From Mycolicibacterium frederiksbergense (GTDB taxonomy: Bacteria; Actinomycetota; Actinomycetes; Mycobacteriales; Mycobacteriaceae): a DNA stretch of 64,000 nt. Location: the NCBI RefSeq assembly GCF_012223425.1, contig NZ_CP038799.1, positions 3,642,249 to 3,706,248 of the forward strand. Reading direction: 5' to 3'. The position numbers were made by a program, and so were the translations under genes. Within the stretch, counting starts at the first letter, position 1. Every line of letters begins with the position of its first letter. Shown one piece after another: positions 58,811-64,000 of the stretch. Under the pieces are notes generated by a model. That model made no database searches and was not told the DNA's origin. It saw only the letters and a program-made list of their open reading frames with translations.

Positions 58811-58896
58811 CGTATCGGGGGCGAGCTACTTGCCGTCCTCGCCCAGACTGTTCCAGTTGTTTGACAGAGTGTTGGGTTTTCCTAACAATAGATTGC

Positions 58897-59184
58897 ATGA
58901 GTCCGGTGCGTCGTGGGGAGCAGCTTCCCATTCACAACCGCATCGGCGTGCTGCGCGCCGAGCGGCGCATGACACGCGTGCAGCTCGCCGGGCTGATCGA
59001 CGTCAACCCGCAGACCGTCGGTGCGCTGGAGCGAGGCGACCACTACCCGAGCCTTGACCTGGCGTTCCGCATCTGCGACGTCTTCGAGTTGCCGGTGGAG
59101 GCGGTGTTCTCCCGAGAACCGTTCACGCCACTGTCGGCCGAACTCTATGGAAACAGGCAACGAGCGGAAGGGACACGGCCGTGA
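58897..59184 (+). CDS. Small XRE-family regulator
   Basis: 95 residues from ATG 58897. The helix-turn-helix is complete: IHNRIGVLRAERRMTRVQLA, GLIDVNPQTVGALERGDHYP, SLDLAFRICDVFELPVEAVF, the YozG-like pattern. TTGACA (58861-58866) and TAACAA (58883-58888) are 16 bp apart and end 8 nt before the ATG, a near-consensus leaderless promoter. It overlaps the next gene by GTGA, so it likely controls a membrane protein made with it. Confidence 0.88.
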   Translation: MSPVRRGEQLPIHNRIGVLRAERRMTRVQLAGLIDVNPQTVGALERGDHYPSLDLAFRICDVFELPVEAVFSREPFTPLSAELYGNRQRAEGTRP

Positions 59185-59714
59185 CCGAGACGAGCATCCT
59201 CGACAGGTACCAGGATTTTCGGACCAGACGGTTCCTGAAACAGGAACGCACATATGCCAATTCACTGCCCACGTGGCGCAACCGCCGCCGCCGGCGGATG
59301 CTCGTGATCGGACTGGCGGTGACGTTCGCGTTCATGGCAGCCGTCGCGGTGCTGTGCGCGTTCGGCCTGTGGTGGGCGCCGCTGCTGTGGCTGCCGGCCT
59401 GCGTCGCGTTCTTCCCGATGTGGACCGTGCTGCAACTGGTCTCGGGCAGGCGCGGTGACGCGCCGGAGGCCGCGCTCGACGAATTCGAGATCGCCCAACG
59501 CAACAGCGCCCGATCCATCGGGCTGACCGCGACGCAGTACCTGATGATGCTGCCCATCGGGTACCTGATCTTCGGTTCCACGATCACCGACGGCACCGAT
59601 ACCGACATGGCGTATGCCGGCGGGCTGATGGCGCTGACGGTCCTGCTCATCGGCGGCTGCCTGCCCGCCATGATCCTCGGTTGGACGCGGACGGATCCCG
59701 ATCCGGAGGACTAG
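59181..59714 (+). CDS. Four-TM membrane protein partnered with an XRE regulator
   Basis: 177 residues from GTG 59181. A basic N-terminal part ([25 protein letters not shown]) is followed by four TM helices ([80 protein letters not shown]). Two-gene units of a small XRE protein and a DUF2178-like membrane protein are widespread in bacteria and archaea and poorly understood. Convergent with pgi (4-bp overlap). Confidence 0.75.
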   Translation: MTETSILDRYQDFRTRRFLKQERTYANSLPTWRNRRRRRMLVIGLAVTFAFMAAVAVLCAFGLWWAPLLWLPACVAFFPMWTVLQLVSGRRGDAPEAALDEFEIAQRNSARSIGLTATQYLMMLPIGYLIFGSTITDGTDTDMAYAGGLMALTVLLIGGCLPAMILGWTRTDPDPED

Positions 59715-61360
59715 GCGGTGCGGCCTCGCTCCTTGCGGTAACGGCGTACGAGGGCATCGGTGGAGCTGTCGGTCTGCTCGGCCGGTGACGCATCCTCGGT
59801 GAGGACCGGCAGCAGCGCCTTGGCCTGGGTCTTGCCCAGCTCCACACCCCACTGGTCGAACGAGTCGATCCCCCAGATCACACCCTCGGTGAAGACCTGG
59901 TGCTCGTAGAGCGCGATCAACTGGCCCACCACCGAGGGCGTCAGCTTGGTCGCCAGGATCGACGTCGTCGGGCGATTGCCCGGCATCACCTTGTGCGGGA
60001 CGACGTCGGCTGCCGTGCCTTCGCCGGCGATCTCCTCGGCGGTCTTGCCGAAGGCCAGCACCTGGGTCTGGGCGAAGAAGTTGCTCATCAACAGGTCGTG
60101 CATGCTGCCGGTGCCGTCGGCGGTCGGCAGATCATCGGTGGGCTGGGAAAACCCGATGAAATCGGCGGGGATCAGCCGGGTGCCCTGGTGCAGCAACTGA
60201 TAGAAGGCGTGTTGTCCATTGGTTCCCGGTTCGCCCCAATAGATCTCACCGGTGTCGGTGGTGACGGGCGTGCCGTCGGCGCGCACCGACTTGCCATTGG
60301 ACTCCATCGTCAGCTGCTGCAGGTACGCCGCGAACCGGGACAGGTCATTGGAGTAGGGCAGCACCGCGCGGGACTGCGCACCGAAGAAGTTGTTGTACCA
60401 GAGGCCGATCAAGCCGAGCAGCGCCGGCGCGTTCTCGGCCAGCGGCGCGGTGCGGAAGTGCTCGTCGACCAGATGGAAGCCGGCCAGGAACTCCGCGAAC
60501 CGTTCCTTCCCGATCACCGCCATCACGCTCAGGCCGATCGCGCTGTCCACCGAGTACCGGCCGCCGACCCAGTCCCAGAAGCCGAACATGTTGTCGGTGT
60601 CGATACCGAACTCGTCGACCAGCTTCTTGTTGGTCGACACCGCCACGAAATGCTTGGACACCGCGTCATCGCCGAGCGCCTCGGTGAGCCAGCGTCGCGC
60701 CGCGGTGGCGTTGGTCAACGTCTCCAACGTGGAGAACGTCTTCGAGGCGATGACGAAAAGTGTTGTCGCCGGGTCGAGACCGTCAAGCGTGGCGACCAGG
60801 TCGGCGGGATCGACGTTGGAGACGAACCGCGCCGAGATGCCGGCGTCGGCGTAGTGGCGCAGCGCGTCGTACACCATCACCGGACCCAGGTCCGAGCCGC
60901 CGATCCCGATGTTCACCACGCAGGCGATCCGCGCACCCGTCGCGCCCGTCCACTCGCCGGACCGCAACCGGTCGGTGAACGTGCCCATCGCGTCGAGCAC
61001 CTCGTGCACGTCGGCGACGACGTCCTGCCCTTCGACCTCCAGTTCGGCGCCCTTGGGCAGGCGCAGGGCGGTGTGCAGCACCGCGCGGTCCTCGGAGGTG
61101 TTGATGTGGGTGCCGGAGAACATCGCCGCGCGGCGGCCCTCCAGGTCGGCGGCCCTGGCCAGATCGGCCAGCAGGCCCAGGGTTTCGCGTGTCACCCGGT
61201 GCTTGCTGTAGTCGATGTAGAGATCCCCGACGGTCAGCGTCAGTTCGGTGCCGCGGGCCGGGTCCTCGGCGAAGAGCTCCCGAAGATTCTTCGGCGCCAC
61301 CGCGTCGTGGTGGCGTTGCAGCGAATGCCATGCGGCCGTTTCGGTGATGTCAGCACTCAT
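59711..61360 (-). CDS. pgi: Glucose-6-phosphate isomerase
   Basis: 549 residues from ATG 61360. Signatures: [20 protein letters not shown] (sugar phosphate site), [16 protein letters not shown], the catalytic Glu region in [39 protein letters not shown] with the catalytic His, and [16 protein letters not shown] near the end. It interconverts glucose-6-phosphate and fructose-6-phosphate. Synteny: Rv0946c. Confidence 0.97.
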   Translation of the reverse strand: MSADITETAAWHSLQRHHDAVAPKNLRELFAEDPARGTELTLTVGDLYIDYSKHRVTRETLGLLADLARAADLEGRRAAMFSGTHINTSEDRAVLHTALRLPKGAELEVEGQDVVADVHEVLDAMGTFTDRLRSGEWTGATGARIACVVNIGIGGSDLGPVMVYDALRHYADAGISARFVSNVDPADLVATLDGLDPATTLFVIASKTFSTLETLTNATAARRWLTEALGDDAVSKHFVAVSTNKKLVDEFGIDTDNMFGFWDWVGGRYSVDSAIGLSVMAVIGKERFAEFLAGFHLVDEHFRTAPLAENAPALLGLIGLWYNNFFGAQSRAVLPYSNDLSRFAAYLQQLTMESNGKSVRADGTPVTTDTGEIYWGEPGTNGQHAFYQLLHQGTRLIPADFIGFSQPTDDLPTADGTGSMHDLLMSNFFAQTQVLAFGKTAEEIAGEGTAADVVPHKVMPGNRPTTSILATKLTPSVVGQLIALYEHQVFTEGVIWGIDSFDQWGVELGKTQAKALLPVLTEDASPAEQTDSSTDALVRRYRKERGRTA

Positions 61361-61410
61361 TCTTCTGACCTTAGTGCGGCGCCCGGATCGAGGGTGTACA
61401 TGATGGATGT

Positions 61411-62859
61411 ATGCGCATTGAAGACTTGATTGCATCCGTGCCGACCGGTCTGTGGATCGGTGGTGAGGAACGGGCAGGCTCGTCCACCTTCGACGTGCTC
61501 AACCCGGCGACCGACGAGGTCATCACCTCGGTGGCCGATGCAGGAGCGCAGGACGGTATCGCCGCGCTGGACGCCGCCGCGGCGGTACAGGCCGACTGGG
61601 CCGCCACCCCGGCCCGCGAACGCGGCGAGATCCTGCGTTCGGTCTTCGAAACCCTCACCGCGCGAAGCGAAGACCTCGCCACCCTGATGACCCTCGAGAT
61701 GGGCAAGGTGATCGCCGAGAGCCGCGGCGAGGTCAAGTACGGCGCCGAGTTCTTCCGCTGGTTCGCCGAGGAGGCGGTGCGCATCGCCGGCCGCTACACC
61801 CAGGCACCGGCGGGCACCGGCCGCATCCTGGTCACCAAGATGCCCGTCGGCCCCTGCTACGCCATCACCCCGTGGAACTTCCCGCTGGCGATGGGCACCC
61901 GCAAGATCGGCCCGGCTCTGGCCGCCGGCTGCACCATGCTGGTCAAGCCCGCCCAGGAGACGCCGCTGACCATGCTGCTGCTGGCCAAGCTGATCGACGA
62001 GGCCGGGCTGCCCAAGGGTGTGCTGTCGGTGCTGCCGACCACCAAGCCCGGCGAGCTGACCGGCGCCCTGATCGACGACGGCCGGCTGCGCAAACTGACC
62101 TTCACCGGGTCGACCGGGGTGGGCAAGGCGCTGGTGAAACAGTCCAGCGACAAGCTGCTGCGGACCTCGATGGAACTGGGCGGCAACGCCCCGTTCGTGG
62201 TGTTCGACGACGCCGATGTCGACGCCGCGGTCGAGGGCGCCCTGCTGGCCAAGATGCGCAACGGCGGCGAGGCGTGCACCGCCGCCAACCGCTTCCACGT
62301 GGCCAACGCGGTGCGTGCGGAGTTCACCGACAAGCTGGTGAAGCGGATGAGCGAGTACACCCTGGGCAACGGCCTGGAGGATTCGTCGACGCTGGGCCCG
62401 CTGATCTCGGCCAAGCAGCTCGGCATCGTCGCCGACCTGGTGTCCGACGCGGTGGCGCGCGGCGCCGAGGTGGCCGTCGGCGGGGTAGCGCCCGGCGGGC
62501 CGGGGCACTTCTACCCGGCCACCGTGCTGGCCGATGTTCCCGCCGACGCCCGCATCCTCAAGGAGGAGGTCTTCGGGCCCGTCGCGCCGATCACCGGTTT
62601 CGACACCGAGGAGGAGGGCATCGCTGCGGCGAATGCCACCGAATACGGCCTGGCGTCCTACATCTACACCCAGTCACTCGACCGGGCGTTGCGGGTGGCG
62701 GAGTCCGTCGAGGCCGGCATGGTCGGGGTGAACCGCGGCGTCATCTCGGATGCGGCCGCCCCGTTCGGCGGGATCAAGGAATCCGGGTTCGGGCGCGAGG
62801 GCGGCTCCGAAGGTATCGAGGAGTACCTGGAGACCAAGTACATCGCCTTCACGCCCTGA
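61411..62859 (+). CDS. Succinate-semialdehyde dehydrogenase-like aldehyde dehydrogenase
   Basis: 482 residues. ALDH motifs: [34 protein letters not shown], catalytic Glu in [16 protein letters not shown], and catalytic Cys in [34 protein letters not shown] and [15 protein letters not shown] follow. It oxidises an aldehyde with NAD(P)+; the GabD group is the best fit, but other short-chain aldehydes are possible. Divergent from pgi by 50 bp. Confidence 0.88.
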   Translation: MRIEDLIASVPTGLWIGGEERAGSSTFDVLNPATDEVITSVADAGAQDGIAALDAAAAVQADWAATPARERGEILRSVFETLTARSEDLATLMTLEMGKVIAESRGEVKYGAEFFRWFAEEAVRIAGRYTQAPAGTGRILVTKMPVGPCYAITPWNFPLAMGTRKIGPALAAGCTMLVKPAQETPLTMLLLAKLIDEAGLPKGVLSVLPTTKPGELTGALIDDGRLRKLTFTGSTGVGKALVKQSSDKLLRTSMELGGNAPFVVFDDADVDAAVEGALLAKMRNGGEACTAANRFHVANAVRAEFTDKLVKRMSEYTLGNGLEDSSTLGPLISAKQLGIVADLVSDAVARGAEVAVGGVAPGGPGHFYPATVLADVPADARILKEEVFGPVAPITGFDTEEEGIAAANATEYGLASYIYTQSLDRALRVAESVEAGMVGVNRGVISDAAAPFGGIKESGFGREGGSEGIEEYLETKYIAFTP

Positions 62860-62866
62860 GTTGGGG

Positions 62867-63124
62867 CTAGTGGCCGAGCCGGCCGCGGCCCAGGCGTAAC
62901 AGCAGCATGGCCAGGTCTTTGCCCTCCGGGCCGAGCTCGCTGTAGCGCTCGATGACCTTCATCTCCCGGCTGTGCACCAGCCGGGTGCCACCGGAGGCCA
63001 TCCGGGCCTTGCCGATGATCCGGGAAACCTCGGTACGGCGTTGCACCGCGGCCAGGATCGTGGCGTCCAGTTCGTCGATCTCCAGACGCAGATCGTCGAT
63101 GTTGGCGGCGGGCTCGGGTGACAC
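62867..63124 (-). CDS. Chorismate mutase (AroQ type, short mycobacterial form)
   Basis: 85 residues from GTG 63124. The helical AroQ fold is visible: IDDLRLEIDELDATILAAVQ, RRTEVSRIIGKARMASGGTR, LVHSREMKVIERYSELGPEG. Arg and Lys residues of the active site are present. The product ends in GRGRLGH, a tail that in M. tuberculosis Rv0948c interacts with DAHP synthase to switch on activity. It converts chorismate to prephenate for Phe/Tyr synthesis. Confidence 0.93.
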   Translation of the reverse strand: MSPEPAANIDDLRLEIDELDATILAAVQRRTEVSRIIGKARMASGGTRLVHSREMKVIERYSELGPEGKDLAMLLLRLGRGRLGH

Positions 63125-63208
63125 GAACCGAGTGTGCCACCCGACGCAGATTCGGTGCAAAGCCGGGTCACGGGGATGTCACCGTTCAGCGGTAGATTCG
63201 AGACCGAA

Positions 63209-64000
63209 ATGACATCGCTTTCTCACGCACCAGCTCACGCTTCCGGTGGGGCCTCCGAAACCGACCAGCTGCTGGACGGGCTCAACCCGCAGCAGCGCCA
63301 GGCCGTACTGCACGAAGGGTCCCCGCTGCTCATCGTGGCCGGTGCCGGGTCGGGCAAGACGGCGGTGCTCACCCGGCGCATCGCCTATCTGCTGGCCGCC
63401 CGCGAGGTGGGCGTCGGCCAGGTGCTGGCCATCACGTTCACCAACAAGGCCGCCGCGGAGATGCGCGAACGTGTCGTGGCACTCATCGGGCCGCGCGCCC
63501 GGAGCATGTGGGTGTCCACCTTCCACGCCACCTGCGTGCGGATCCTGCGCAACCAGGCCTCGCTGCTGCCCGGGCTGAATTCCAACTTCTCCATCTATGA
63601 CGCCGACGACTCGCGGCGGCTGCTCATGATGATCGCCAAGGACATGGGCCTGGACACCAAGCGGTACTCGCCGCGGCTGTTGGCCAACAGCATCTCCAAC
63701 CTGAAGAACGAGCTGATCGACCCGGACCAGGCGCTCGCCGATCTCACCGAGACCGCCGACGACATGTCCAAGACCGTGGCTTCGGTGTTCGGCGAGTACC
63801 AGCGCCGGTTGCGGGCGGCCAACGCCCTGGACTTCGACGATCTCATCGGTGAGACAGTCGCTGTGCTGCAAGCCTTTCCGCAGATCGCCCAGTACTACCG
63901 GCGGCGGTTCCGGCACATCCTGGTCGACGAGTACCAGGACACCAACCACGCCCAGTACATGTTGGTGCGTGAGCTCGTCGGCGTGGAGACAACCCAGGAC
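63209..64000 (+). CDS. uvrD1: ATP-dependent DNA helicase UvrD1/PcrA, N-terminal part
   Basis: Open from ATG 63209 to the window end (264 codons), so the C-terminal two-thirds are outside. Superfamily 1 helicase motifs: Q motif LNPQQRQAVLHEGSPLL, Walker A VAGAGSGKTAVLTRRI, Ia ITFTNKAAAEMRERV, Walker B/II HILVDEYQDTNHAQY. UvrD1 of mycobacteria works in excision repair and interacts with Ku, which is encoded at 25138 here. Synteny with Rv0949 supports the name. Confidence 0.95.
   Translation, partial: MTSLSHAPAHASGGASETDQLLDGLNPQQRQAVLHEGSPLLIVAGAGSGKTAVLTRRIAYLLAAREVGVGQVLAITFTNKAAAEMRERVVALIGPRARSMWVSTFHATCVRILRNQASLLPGLNSNFSIYDADDSRRLLMMIAKDMGLDTKRYSPRLLANSISNLKNELIDPDQALADLTETADDMSKTVASVFGEYQRRLRAANALDFDDLIGETVAVLQAFPQIAQYYRRRFRHILVDEYQDTNHAQYMLVRELVGVETTQD

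Noticed and set aside
59900-61429. A 509-codon plus-strand frame opposite pgi
   Set aside because: Composition is His/Arg/Gly/Gln-rich with no protein-like pattern, and it mirrors the clear glucose-6-phosphate isomerase gene.

Overview
The window is high-GC DNA from a member of the Mycobacteriaceae, most likely a pigmented, environmental, rapidly growing species (Mycolicibacterium-like). The evidence is gene content and order known from Mycobacterium tuberculosis: rskA-sigK-ufaA1-DUF1365-FAD oxidoreductase (Rv0444c-Rv0449c), mntH and two dehydrogenases (Rv0924c-Rv0927c), ku/ligD (Rv0937c/Rv0938), and fpg2-SDR-pgi-chorismate mutase-uvrD1 (Rv0944-Rv0949). F420-type LLM oxidoreductases, a 13E12/DUF222-HNH gene, an Rv1733c-family protein and two KstR-type operators fit this. 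Many genes start at a GTG or ATG placed 6-8 nt after a TANNNT hexamer, as in mycobacterial leaderless transcripts. Family names and Rv numbers come from memory of these families; no search was run.

Positions 1-907 hold a divergent MFS transporter/TetR pair. Positions 893-10244 are a compact integrated element of about 9.3 kb in the 3' part of a tRNA-Arg(CCT) gene, bounded by identical 38-bp repeats. It encodes a tyrosine integrase, an XRE regulator, an excisionase-like HTH protein, small early proteins, a prim-pol, a helicase-like P-loop protein, an HK97-type prohead protease and a major capsid protein. No portal, terminase, tail or lysis gene is visible. Its composition resembles the phiRv1/phiRv2 elements of M. 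tuberculosis and capsid-encoding phage satellites. It carries paired arm-type repeats near both ends, an iteron-like cluster inside the helicase-like gene, and a palindrome over the promoter of the capsid operon.

Positions 10310-26070 are chromosomal: a DUF2867/membrane protein pair, a two-component system, a CsbD-like protein, an AI-2E-family permease, an LLM oxidoreductase, the SigK/RskA lipid operon, a fused gamma-glutamylcyclotransferase/poly-gamma-glutamate hydrolase, MntH, two dehydrogenases with a KstR-like box, and Ku. Positions 26105-37675 hold LigD, a beta-lactamase-family lipoprotein, a GGDEF protein, an LLM enzyme, RNase HI, a VOC protein, a FAD monooxygenase, the 3' remnant of a TetR gene, and a 13E12-family gene preceded by two DnaA-box-like sites.

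Positions 37722-46595 are a carotenoid locus: idi on one strand, a tightly coupled crtE-crtI-crtB-methyltransferase-crtU-Rieske operon on the other, and a divergent glycosyltransferase. It points to aromatic (isorenieratene-type) carotenoids, but no lycopene cyclase is in the window.

Positions 46576-64000 hold a deazaflavin-type nitroreductase, DUF5709, an MFS transporter with a divergent ROK regulator, an LLM enzyme and an AurF-like diiron protein with a KstR-like box upstream of the LLM gene, cobF, a small membrane protein, an Fpg-family glycosylase, MFS and ThrE-type exporters, an SDR, a Gly/Pro-repeat secreted protein, an XRE/membrane protein pair, pgi, an aldehyde dehydrogenase, chorismate mutase and the 5' part of uvrD1.
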